Part shown: positions 23,725 to 33,934 of the stretch, in pieces | Numbering within the stretch: the first letter of the stretch is position 1 | Layout of the letters: every line of letters begins with the position of its first letter | Assembly: GCF_017591425.1 (NCBI RefSeq) | Contig: NW_024465885.1 | Span: 43,209,001 to 43,273,000, forward strand | Reading direction: 5' to 3' | DNA: 64,000 bases | DNA from: Ochotona curzoniae | Taxonomy: Eukaryota; Chordata; Mammalia; Lagomorpha; Ochotonidae | Program-made: the position numbers and the translations under genes | The notes under the pieces: generated by a model | What the model saw: the letters and a program-made list of their open reading frames with translations, nothing else | What the model was told of the DNA's origin: nothing | The model's database searches: none

Positions 23725-26700
23725 CTGCAAAAAAAAAAAAACAGGTCTCAGCAAGAAAGACAACTATGCAAAGAGCAGGAAGGGATGCCCCCAGACCACG
23801 CCCCAACACCCTGGCACAGCCCACCTCCCACTGCCAGCAGGACAGAGGCCACTCCCTGGGGTCCCGCCCCTACCCTACCTCCCAGCAGGACAGAGGCCAC
23901 TCCCTGGGGCCACACCTCCACCCTGCACCCCTGCCTCCCAGCTGACCCAGTCTCACCCCTTCCCATCCCTAGGGCGGGTACCTTGAGTTCTTCCTGCCTC
24001 CGGTGGTAGTACAGCATGAGCTGCTTCTGCTCCTCACTGCTGATGATGGGCTCCCGGGCAGGGGCCCCCTGTCCCCTCTGCAAAGCCCAGGGCAGGAGAG
24101 AGGGTGGGTCAAGGCCTACTCCTGGCAAGGGGAGAGGCGGCAATCCAGGAAGTCACAGCTTCCCCCCACCCCCCATTTTACCATGGCCTTTGCTGGGCAG
24201 GTCACCTAGGTCTGATCAGAGAGTGGGCATTCAGGCCAGCCCTGCTCCTGGTGGTGCCTGCGCCCTGGGCGTGGAGGGGGGATGGGCAGGGGCCGGAGGG
24301 GAGGCCTGAGGCCGTGACACATGTCTATCCTGGGTGTGCCCAAGGTGACCAGTGAAGGGTCAGGGAAGCAGTGAGAGACGATTTCACAGCAGGCGGGGAG
24401 CCAAGGCCACTCTATAGGTGAGGCTCTTCCAGACCTCCGCCCATACACGGAGCACGCACAGTGGGTCCTGCCCTCCGACGTGTGAGCCACGTGCAGCGCT
24501 GCTTTCGGCCGTGCATCCCTTCTTGCCCCCAAGCGACAGCAGACCTCACCTACGGCTGGTCAGTTCATTTTTTCTCCTAACTGTCGCCGGGGGCCCTGCC
24601 ACCCACACGGGCACCTCGGATGAAGTTCCAGGCTCCTGGCTTTGACCTGGCCCAGCCCAGCTGTTGTGGCCATTTGGGGGAGTGAACCAAATCTAACACT
24701 TAGCCTTTCACATCAACCTTCAAGACAAAAGCTTTGCACACGGCTGCGGTCTTCTAGCATTACGGTACATGAACCCTTGATGAACACACACATGCTGTCC
24801 CGAGCTGAGGCCCGCACCTGCTGAAGCTTGACGATGATCTTGGTCTTTTCGTTCCTCCCCACGTAGTCGGCCAGCTTCTTCTGCCTCCGCAGCTCCTTGG
24901 CGGCCCACCACAGCTGCGCCTCCGACTCGGCGATGACCTGGAGGCCTGCCTGCAGCCGGGGTGCAGCAGCCACTTGAGGAGCGTCAGGGACTGCCCTGGG
25001 TGCGACCCCGCCCCCTACCTGCTCTCCAAGCTCCCCAGCTTTCAGTGTCATCCCACTTCTGCCATGACTCAGGTCACTGCCTGCCTGGCAAGGCCAGGGC
25101 AGCTCCTCCTCTGCACCCCAAACTCTGTTGCATGGGAAGCAGGTGGTCAAACCTGCAGGGCTGCAGGGAGGGGAGAGGAGAGGAAGACGGGAACCCACGC
25201 CCTACCTGAGTCCCCGCCAGGTCTTCTTTGTTTTCAAACTCCATCCTGATGGGGTCGTAGGGCGGCAGCCCCATGGGATACACAATCATCACTGCACCTC
25301 GGAGCTGGTCCAGGGCATCCTGCACCATCTCCATGGTAACACACACACCGGCTTCCACCTGTTTCTGGAGGTGGACAGGTGTTAGTGCCTCATGGATTCT
25401 ATAAACAGGGTCCTGCAGCAGAGATGCCAGAGGCTGCCTGCACGGTAACGAGGAACTCCCTGGTGACTGCTGTCTGCTTCAGGGGTGGAGCCCGGCACGC
25501 CATGGCCTGGGGTGCAGAGCAGGCTCCAAGGCCAAGTGCATAATAGGCTGAAGAAGGAATGCCCCACAGCCAAGCCGTGGTGGCAAAGGGTCAGGAGACA
25601 CAGAGTGGGACAGAGGCCTGATCACGCATACCCCGAAATACAGGTGTGTGGAAAAGGTGGAGCCGTGGGCAGGAGGGGGTGGACAGGGCTCCTGGGGCAG
25701 CTGGGCAGGCTCCAAGTCCGCAGTTACCCTGACAGTGGGCAAGGGTCGGCTTTTCTGGGAAGGAACAAGGCAGCCAGGAGATCCTACAGAATTGGACCCA
25801 GCTAGAAGGAGACCAGTTGGCAGGCCGGCCAGAGGCACACAAAGGAGTATCCAGGCCTTCAGCCCCTCGCCACCCCTACCTGCACACGGAGGGAGGGCTC
25901 AGGGACCCATGCGATCCCGCGGCCAATGCCCCATTCACAGCTACCCACCAAAGAGACAGTCCCTATCCTGGCAGGCAGGGCGGTGCGGAGGGTGAATGTG
26001 CGGCCTGTCCAAGGCCACCGAGCTGTGTGCTCCCTCCCACTTCCACATGGTGCCAGCTCCTCCTTGTGGCCAATCCTGAAAGGCCTGCTTTTTCTTTCTT
26101 TCATTTTTAAATTTATTTCTATTGGAAAGTCAGATTTACAGAGAGAAGAGATAGAGAAAGATCTTGAGTATAACTGAAGCCAGGAGCCTGGAGCTTCTTC
26201 TGGGTCTCCACGTGGGTGCAGGGTCCCAGGCGTTGGGCTGTCCTACGCTGTTCTCCCAGGCACATTAGCCGGGAGCTTAATCAGAAGCGGAGCAGCTAGG
26301 CCTGGAACTGATACTCCAATACGGGGACGTTGCAAGCAGTGGTTTTACCTGTGGCGCTGCAACGCTGGGCCCATCCCAAGTCTTTAAATATCCATTACCT
26401 GTGTGTCCTTTTATGACACGGTTTTTACATAAATAAATAAATGTTAAAGGACTGGTTTATATTAAATATGTACTATGTGGGTCCTCTTGAGAGCTACTCT
26501 AGGCCACACATTCAGATCACCCCATATTCACGTTAGGATCCATCCCCACTGACATGGCCAGCAAACACCTGCCCCAGGAAGACTCTGGACACTTGACATT
26601 AATTACGACAAGGAAAAGCTAGGGTCCACCTCAGCCCTCCTTACTTCTTTCACTTCTGGAAGGTATTTAACAACAACAGCAAAAAACTGGTCAAAAGGTA

Positions 26701-29700
26701 ATTCTGGATACCGTATAAGTGTATGTATCCTAAAGAACAAACTAGTTAGAGCTTCATTTTTGAAACGGAGCAAACCTGTTGGGCCAAGCAGGTGAGACAC
26801 CTGTTCTAACGCCTGCTTCCCACAGCGGGATGCCTGCATTCCACGCCAGCCTCCCGATCCTGCCGGTGGGTGGGAGGCAATGGTGGTGGCTCAAGTCACC
26901 AGATTCCCGGCGGCCATGCGGGAGGCTTAGAGGGAGCTTCTGGCTCCTGGCTTCAGCATAGAAAAACTCCTGCCACGGCAGGCACTTGGGTTGTGACTCA
27001 GAATATGGGGGCTCTCCATTCGTCACTCTAGCACTCAAGTAACAATGGAAAATATTTAAAAACCTAAGAAGAAAGGGAGGGGAGGAAAGAAAAAGCGCTA
27101 ACCTTAGATACTATTGCTTTGGCTTCTTCTATAGTCTTCTTTAAAACTTGCTTCATTTTTTCATTTGGGGCTACCAGAACAAAGGAGAGAGAAAACATCA
27201 AATGCACAGTCTCCTTAAACGTCCTCTTGCTTCCCTCACCCCCTTCTGTGTGATTCGGGAACAAGCCAAGTAAAGAAGGATGTGTGAGTAGGAGACGCGC
27301 ATGAGCCACCTGCTCTTGCATGGGGAGGTTCAGTGAAGATGCTGTGTTAGCTCCTCGGGCCGGGTCGGCGGGCACACGCTTCGCTCAGGCGGGAGCATGC
27401 CTCTAGTGGCCAAACAGGTGGGCTCTTCAAGTTCATGGAAAGATATGGATCGTGAAACAACTAGACGTGCAATTCAATTTTTTTTTTTTTTTGCACCAAA
27501 AACCAATGTAACTTTTCATTCATTCATTTCCCATGAACGTTCTCTAAAGCATCCTCACTCTTCAGTGAGTGGGGTAGCTGTATCCCAATAAAAAAAAATG
27601 TATGTCACAAACAGGCAACTGACTAGATTTGACATGTGGCTGTTGTCCAGTGACCAACTTGACAAGAGAGGAACAGACAACTTGCTGGTTGAGGAGCAAA
27701 AACAACGGATGCGATGTTCAAATCCAGGGAAGCTGGGACAAGCTGAAACTGCGCCGTAATTACAGTGTTAGCCAGATGTTGGGAACTGCGGCAACGCCAA
27801 ACTACCACAGAGCGGACGCAGTGAATGAAAGGCCCACGCTGGCTTACAGATGAAGGATGAAGTGTGTACTGGTCCTTAGGAGTGAGCGTGTTTCACCGAT
27901 GAAATCACTTCTGAAAAGCCAACAGTCTGTCCGGACAGAGCACAAGCTCAAGGTATGAAGAGATGGGGACGACCATTCACCGCCAAGTCCAAAGAATCAA
28001 CACTGGGGATTCCTGGCATCGCCAAGATATTCTTCACAGATGTTTCCTGGCCACCCGCTGCCTGCACGTGTTGGGGGCAGGTGGGGGGCAGGGCGTGCTC
28101 CACCCTGATCCTCAGACTGTCTCATATCCACCCTCCTGCCCCATAGCAGTGTGTGGGGGGGGGGGTGGGCAGGGGAGAGAGGAGAAAGACGGTTTATGGA
28201 AAAGTTATTTAGGACAAACTTTTTTTTTTAATAAAAATCTTCACCCTGATCTATTTTTAGCTGGTGGCTGCTAACATTTCACCAGGCTCCATCAGAGATT
28301 CCTCGTAATTTTAGCCCTTTCTTTTTTTGGTATTTAGTCATTTTTGACCCAAATTATAACATGTTACATGGTTCAACTAGCTGGGTCTTATAAGACAGAA
28401 GACTGACCTCATTCACAGGTTGGCATCTAACCACAATTAAGTGCCCAGGGCAGCATGCCCCCGTGTGCCTGCCTGGGGGCACAGAGGGGCCATGGATGTT
28501 GGGTTACCTTGCCCGTTCCTTCGCCCGATGTCGTCCTTGGTAAACACGGACCCACCGCTGGGGATGCACTTTTCGCCCCATTCGTCCTTTAATTTCAATT
28601 CTTCAATCTGCTCATCAGTCAGTCCTTGCATATTAGGGGGGAGAAACACGCCGTGTTCTGCTAATTCTTCCATTTCTTAAAGAAAAAGCAAAGGGGAGGC
28701 CAGACAATATATATCACCATTCTCCCCCTCTTCTTCCTCCCACCTTATCTCCCCCTGCGAAGGCAAACCCCTAAAAAGTGAGGGTTTGGGGCATCCGGCT
28801 ACACCTCGCTGTGTGCCAAGCCCCGCCTGTGCCAGGCAGCCCCTGCCCACACATTCAGGGAGCTTGGTCACTGGCCTGGGGCCCCGGCACTTTGGTTTCC
28901 AACTCCGCTGAGACGGAAAATAAATTCTTGCTAAAAACCTGACATATACGCCAGGTGCAGTAGCCTAGTGGCTGAAGTCCTTGCCTTGCATGCACCAGAT
29001 CCCATATGGGCACTGGTTCATATCCCAGCTGCTCCACTTTCCATCCAGCTCCTTGCTGTGGCCCGGGAGAGCAGTAGAGGACGGCCCAAAACCTTGCAAA
29101 CCAGCACCCACTTGGGAGACCTGGAAGAATCTCCTGGCTTCTGATCAGCTTAGCTCTGGCCATTGTAGCCACTTGGGGAGTGAACCAGCAGAAGGAAGAT
29201 CATACTGTAAATCTGACTTTTCGATAAATGTAAATAAATCTTTAAAAAAACAACAGCACCTGGTGACTTCCCCTAGAAGTTTCCCAAACATGCACACATG
29301 GGTGATCTCATCTAACTGAATCCTGTGAGGGATGCACAAAGGAGCTGCCAGCGCCCCCACCCCCCCACCTTACTGGACGACTCATACTTGATGAATAAAA
29401 CCTCAAGTGGCTGGTACAAACCAAGGCCATGCACAGGCCAGGAAGGCTGAGGGAGGCGGAACAGACCCCGCTCTTCCCACCCCCCCCATGCTCGCTGTGC
29501 CATGGCACAGCCGTGGGGTGTTGGTGCAACTGAATGGACACTTGTCTACCAGATTCTGAGCCACTGGGGGTGGTCTGGAGGGAGGTGTGGGGGTGACGGG
29601 GTGCAAAGCTGACCTTCTCCCACCTCCTCTCACTCGCCTCCTCATCCATATTCTAGAGTGAGCTAACGGGGTGCCTGCTATCTACACGGGATAGTTTCCA

Positions 29701-30187
29701 TCTAAAACTCCTGGGTTGCACCAGCCACATTTCAAGGGGTCGGTGGCTGGCCAGACGGTTCAGCCCCGGGACCCGCCCTGCGACTTACCGGGGTTTCTCG
29801 GCTCCCCTCCAGGTGTCTCTTTGCTCCTAACAGGTCCTTCCCCAATAGCTTGACACCCCCAAATACCGACTCCATCTCTGGATTCCCCTCTGGCCACCCC
29901 CGGGGTCCGCTATTACTCACCTCGGTCGGGCCAAACCTTCCCCAAACTTTACAATACTTGGTCCTCCGACCCCCACTCCCACCCCTCCAAGCCAGCAAGC
30001 ACCTCCGGCCTGACGTGCTCCAGCCCGAGTCACCCGTGGACCGCGCACCTGAGCAGAGGCGCTGCACCTTCAGCCGCCCGTTGTAGAGCCGGGTCACCCG
30101 CACCGTGAGCTCCTCCAGCTCGGCGCTCCCGGGCGTCTGCAACAGAAACTGGCTCTCGTCGCCCCGCTTCACGTGGAGTAGGACCAT
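23614..30187 (-). CDS. CFAP298: CFAP298, complete coding region over 7 exons
   Basis: Cilia- and flagella-associated protein 298 (C21orf59, Kurly in fish) is a cytoplasmic factor needed for outer dynein arm assembly and cilia polarity. Loss in humans causes primary ciliary dyskinesia. Seven coding exons with GT-AG borders join in frame: 139, 168, 68, 159, 132, 96 and 111 nt, 873 in all, i.e. 290 residues plus TGA. That equals the human length as I recall it. The start Met (30185-30187) begins MVLLHVKRGDESQFLL; the end is KDIKWRPR. Conserved blocks include IEELKLKDEWGEKC (exon 2), VMIVYPMGLPPYDPIRMEFE (exon 4) and EAQLWWAAKELRR (exon 5). No stop, frameshift or broken splice site is visible. 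It is convergent with EVA1C and co-directional with SYNJ1. Confidence 0.97.
23834..23930 (+). repeat. 48-bp tandem duplication in CFAP298 intron 6
   Basis: Two copies with a period of 48, sharing 'cagcaggacagaggccact' and 'ccctgggg' and diverging towards their ends. It occupies much of the 257-base intron between exons 6 and 7. Confidence 0.85.
23982..24077 (-). CDS. CFAP298: CFAP298 coding exon 6 (residues 223-254)
   Basis: Acceptor TTTGCAG, then AGG-GGA-CAG. Encodes GQGAPAREPIISSEEQ and a Tyr-Tyr/Arg-Arg helix. Donor AAG before GTACCC. Confidence 0.96.
24575..24712 (+). mobile_element. SINE fragment in CFAP298 intron 5
   Basis: Forward 3' half of an old SINE: 'gatgaagttccaggctcctggctttgacctggcccagccc' to 'tttgggggagtgaacc'. 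Confidence 0.55.
24818..24949 (-). CDS. CFAP298: CFAP298 coding exon 5 (residues 179-222)
   Basis: Acceptor GGCTGCAG, then GCA-GGC. Encodes the Trp-Trp segment and the Lys/Arg-rich NEKTKIIVKLQQ helix. Donor CAG before GTGCGG; phase 0 at both ends. Confidence 0.96.
25206..25364 (-). CDS. CFAP298: CFAP298 coding exon 4 (residues 126-178)
   Basis: Acceptor CTCCAG, then AAA-CAG-GTG. Holds the most conserved core of the family, the YPMGLPPYDPIRMEF stretch. Donor CAG before GTAGGG; phase 0 at both ends. Confidence 0.96.
25366..26100 (-). other. CFAP298 intron 3, exon 4-proximal part
   Basis: Unique G+C-rich intronic sequence without recognisable exons; the open frames seen here are chance frames. 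Confidence 0.5.
26103..26380 (-). mobile_element. C-type SINE, minus orientation, in CFAP298 intron 3
   Basis: Reversed copy: 'tttttaaatttatttctattggaaagtcagatttacagag' to 'gtggcgctgcaacgctgggccc'. Some of the central body is missing. Confidence 0.7.
26381..27102 (-). other. Rest of CFAP298 intron 3
   Basis: A+T-rich unique DNA, and an old forward SINE at about 26778-27030 ('ctaacgcctgcttcccacagcgggatgcc', 'cttctggctcctggcttcagc'). A minus-strand frame ending at 26603 looks plausible at first glance but has no match to CFAP298. Confidence 0.5.
27103..27170 (-). CDS. CFAP298: CFAP298 coding exon 3 (residues 103-125)
   Basis: 68-nt exon starting CC (completing Ala), then PNEKMKQVLKKTIEEAKAIV, a likely basic amphipathic helix. 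Ends AAG before GTTAGC. Confidence 0.95.
27171..28507 (-). other. CFAP298 intron 2
   Basis: Unique sequence with a T14 run (27479-27492) and a G-run (28147-28166). No repeat or exon recognised. Confidence 0.5.
28508..28675 (-). CDS. CFAP298: CFAP298 coding exon 2 (residues 47-102)
   Basis: Acceptor TTTAAG, then AA-ATG-GAA-GAA (Glu-Met-Glu-Glu). Encodes the conserved PPNMQGLT and DEWGEKC segment. Ends CAA-G before GTAACC, splitting the Ala codon. Confidence 0.96.
28944..29252 (+). mobile_element. C-type SINE, plus orientation, in CFAP298 intron 1
   Basis: Full-length forward copy: 'gccaggtgcagtagcctagtggc' to 'tcgataaatgtaaataaatcttt'. It lies antisense to CFAP298. Confidence 0.85.
29253..30048 (-). 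other. CFAP298 intron 1, exon 1-proximal part
   Basis: Unique G+C-rich sequence merging into the CpG island; no exon seen. Confidence 0.5.
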
Positions 30188-30660
30188 GGCGGTGCCGGAG
30201 GCCCGCCCGAGGGGTCGGGGTGCCGGGGGGTGCCGACAGCAGAGCGGCACTAACGGCTGTTCCGAGGCCGGAACCCGGAGGACTGTGCTCTCAGCGCGGA
30301 AGGGGAAGAAATGGCACCGCACCGGAAGTAGCTGTTGCTAGGAGCAGCAAGTAAACACAGAGGGCGAGGGGCCGCGGCTGAGAAGCGGAGGGAGGGCAAG
30401 GTCGGTGCGGCTAGTCCTTGGCGAACCTGTCCCGCAGGAAGCTGCTGCCAGGACCGCCACCAGCGCGGTCTACGAGGGCCGCGCCCGGAAGTGGCGGTTG
30501 TCAGGGCAACGCAAACAGACGCACGGCGGGCAGGGACTCAGCCTACCGCCCCGCGAAGTCACCCAGGCAGAGGGGCAGGGCAGCTGGGAGGATGCAGGAG
30601 GGTCCGGGCCAGGGCTGAGTGTCCAGGCAGGGGCCCGCGTGTCTTCTTAGTGGGTGATTC
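30000..30660 (-). promoter_or_regulatory. CFAP298: CpG-rich promoter of CFAP298
   Basis: CpG dinucleotides are frequent over exon 1 and about 450 bases upstream, unlike the flanks, and no TATA box is evident near the ATG. This is a typical housekeeping or ciliary-gene CpG-island promoter. The transcription start is not defined by the sequence. Frames on the + strand here (30335-30769) are a by-product of G+C richness. Confidence 0.65.
30049..30187 (-). CDS. CFAP298: CFAP298 coding exon 1 (residues 1-46)
   Basis: Starts at the ATG in a good context (AGGACC side reversed; C/A-rich upstream). Ends CTCTGCTCA-G before GTGCGC. The final G joins AA of exon 2 to make Glu47. Confidence 0.96.
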
Positions 30661-31714
30661 CTGGAATTCAAGCCGAGGCATCAGGCAAAACCACACAGGG
30701 GCATTGTCTTTGGGGTCCGATGATGGCCAAAGCAGGCCCTTAGCCGGGGTCACGGGTGCCCTGAGCTAGCCTGGTGAGGTTGCGGGAAGCCTCCAGCTGT
30801 GGTTCTGGAGGAGAGTGATGGTGCTGAGTACTGCAAGCATTCTGGGAGCCGTGGGTCTCTCCGCAGTAGCCGCGTACCGTGGAGTGCACGGGTGCTGTAA
30901 CCGGATACTGCCCACAGCCAGTGCCGGGTCTCCCGTGGGGACAGATGGACTGTCTGCACTGGAGAGAGGAGGGATGGTCCGATGGGCTCCCCAGCTGGAC
31001 AAGGGCCACTGGTGGTGTCTGAGCTCTGTGTTCTGATCCTTTTCTGCTGAATCCAAGTTAGCTTCTGCTGGCAATCTGGCTCACTGTGTGGCCTTCTTGG
31101 TACACAGAGCCACATTCCCAGAAGCTCAGGGGTTACGGAAACCCTGGGAGAAACTTAGAGCCATAGAAAAGTGTGGAGCCATGTCAAATAAGCTGCCGTG
31201 TATCCCTGCTATTCAATTTCATTTAAATAAGTAATCATTAAATAGAAAATGGCCACAGTATCTTTAATCTTTGTAAGCACTGATACCTTAGTTTTTGGAA
31301 CTTTGTTACACATTCTTTCCAGTGTTTTTATTACTTTTTATATTTATTAACTTTTATTGGATAGGCAGATCAGATTTATGGAGAGAAGGCTCTTCCACCC
31401 TCTGGTTCCCTTCGCACTATGGTGTGACTGCCATTTCGTTCCTGTGGATGCTGAGTTTATTTCATGTCTGCACCGTCACAGTGTGTGTATGCCAAATATG
31501 CTTCCACACACACTAGTTTCTTCAGAAGACAATTGTCTCGACTTGGGGTTGCTGATGGGGCATATGAACTTCACCTAACACTTATTAAACTGCTCTCGAG
31601 CGTTCATGTGCCAACTTAACCTCCTCCCCACAGCACATGACTTCCCATTTCTCTGGGTTTGCTAAACCTTGACATAGTCAGACTCATTCTCTAACAGTAA
31701 ATTGGTGTTTTGGG

Positions 31715-32010
31715 GTCAGTGTTGTGGAGCACTATAGGTTGTGGCACACTGGCATCCCATACTGTGCTGGTTCACATTCTGGCTGCTCTGCTGATCCAGC
31801 TCTGGCCAGTGCGCCTGGGAAGACAGCAGAAGACGACCCAAGTGCTTGGGCCCCTGCCACCCACACAGAAGACCAGGATGGAGTCCCTGGCTCCCAGTCC
31901 TGGCTGTCGCAGTCCTTTAGGCAAAGAACCCGCACATGGAAGGCATCTCTCCCTCATGCCTCTCCCCATCTCCATCTCCCTGACACTGCCTTTCAAATAA
32001 GCCAGTCTTT
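31715..32010 (+). mobile_element. Old forward SINE
   Basis: 'ggggtcagtgttgtggagcactataggttgtggcacactggcatcc' head, 'caagtgcttgggcccctgcc' core, and 'gcctttcaaataagc' tail. Confidence 0.6.
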
Positions 32011-32394
32011 TAAATAGTGTTTTGATTTCGGCCACAGTTTCTCACAGGTTTCATTGTATCAATCACCCTCACTGCATTCAGAATCCAGGATCTGCTCATG
32101 GATCACATGAACGGATGAAAAGTACACTACAGAGAAATGTCTGCAAACCACACTTCCAGCAAAGGATGGGGAATACGTAAAATTTGTAAAGAACACTTGG
32201 AACCCAGCACCCAGCATGAACAATTTAGAAAACAGGCAAAGGAATATGAACAGTTCACGGAAGAAGCCCTTGAAGAAAAAGCTCAGGGCAATGCAAATTA
32301 AAACACAATGAAATGCTACAACAGCTATGGTTAGACCCCTCGGCCATCCTGATTTCCCAGAGCAGCTATAATTAAAAAAAAAAAAAATTAGTGG

Positions 32395-32690
32395 GCCCAG
32401 CATGGTAGCCTAGAGGCTAAAGTCCTCACTTTTGCCAGGATCCCATATGGGCACTGGATTTGTCCCAGCAGTCTTGCTTCCCATCCAGCTCCCTACTTGT
32501 GGCCTGGGCAAGCAGTCGAGGATGGTTCAAAGCCTTGGGACCCTGCACTTGCATGGGAGATGTGAAGAAGCTCCTGGCTTTAGATCAGCTCAGCTCCAGC
32601 TTTTGTGGCCACTTGGGGAGTGAATCAGAGGACGGAGGATCTTCCTCTCTGTCCATCTAACTTTCCAATAAAAATAAAAATTATGAATCT
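32395..32690 (+). mobile_element. C-type SINE, plus orientation
   Basis: Forward copy: 'ggcccagcatggtagcctagaggctaaag' to 'tttccaataaaaataaaaattatg'. The target is preceded by an A-rich run (32371-32388). Confidence 0.8.
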
Positions 32691-33934
32691 TGAAACTGGG
32701 TCACTCTGCCTGGCTGAAGGGAATGTGAAGTGGAAGATATTCTAGAAAAGTCTGGCACTCTCTTATAAACTGAAACATGTTACCACCATATAGATATATA
32801 TATATACCATCATATTTATGACCAAATAATCTAAAACCCCTTGGCATTTATCCAAGAAAAAGAACCACTGTCCACTGCAGCTGTATTTGGGAGAGCCAGG
32901 AACCACCAACAACCCCGGTGGTTTCCCTGCAGGTGAACGGTTAACTACACTGTGATGCAGCCACGCCATGGGAGACACTCAGCTGCAACAAGGAACAATG
33001 CAGCTGAATCTCAGAGGGGCGTGCTGAGAAAAGCCAGTTCCACAAGTCAGAGTGTGTAATTCTGCTTACACACATCCCTGGCGAGCAGACTGCAGTTGGC
33101 ACAGGTAAAAGGCAGAGATGGAGGCCTGGGTGGGAGGGGAAGGAGAGGGGCAACTCCTCACGGGGTCCTGCAGTGAAGCGAAGGTCCGAGATCCGTGCGA
33201 GTACTCTTGTGGTGCTTCTGTCCCCTGGCTGTGCAAGACGTCCCCACTGGAAGAAATGGGGTACCTGGGACTTGTATGATTCTTACAGTTACATGTGCTG
33301 CTACAGTTATTGTAAAACATTTTTAAAAAGCTCATCTGTCTCTGTAACTTAAGAAGTTCATGAACCTATGCAAGCAGCTCTTAGGAGTGAAGGTCACGGT
33401 TCTGATTATCAGTCATAGAGGACCAAACTGACGAAAGGAAACACTCGTGGAGCTGGGCTCTCCCCATGCTTCTCCTTAGTCTGTTGCTCCACCTTCCCCT
33501 CTGCCCTGCACCCCACCTCCCCCACCCCTCACTGTCTCTTCTGCGGCTCAGAACTTCAGCATTCCTGCTTCTTCCTGTGTTATTTTCAAGCCAACAAGCT
33601 TCTGAATGAGGACGGGCCTCAGGGAGTGAGTGCATGGGCTCCCTAATGAGTAATGGCAGGAACCCTAGAGGAAGCGGATTTGGGGGAGACGAAATCAAGG
33701 AAAATTAAGATCCTGAATTAAAAATAGCTGGTTTGGAAGGTATCTCCCCCACCCTTTCTCGCTTTTTCAACCCATTCCTTCTCTATAACTCTGTGTTTCA
33801 AGTCACGACATTTTTTTTTAATAAACTACTTGTTTTGCCAGTAAGAACTGACCTATTTCCCCCAAATGCCATTAAATGTGTGTAAGTACAGGCAACATGT
33901 CTGAGGAAGACTCTTTTGTCTCTTGACAAAACAG

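Larger units (their letters stand above)
30661..33930. other. Intergenic between CFAP298 and SYNJ1
   Basis: G+C content falls from left to right. It holds SINEs at 31715-32010 and 32395-32690 and a short reversed SINE piece at about 31345-31420. No TCP10L-like coiled-coil exon was recognised. Confidence 0.5.

Noticed and set aside
26603..26839. Minus-strand frame in CFAP298 intron 3 as an extra exon
   Set aside because: The seven-exon CFAP298 model is already complete at 290 residues, and the frame overlaps an old SINE at its start.
30335..30769. 144-codon plus-strand frame divergent from CFAP298
   Set aside because: Lies in the CpG island, where stop codons are rare; Arg/Gly/Pro-rich with no recognisable domain. 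A divergent non-coding RNA remains possible but is unsupported.
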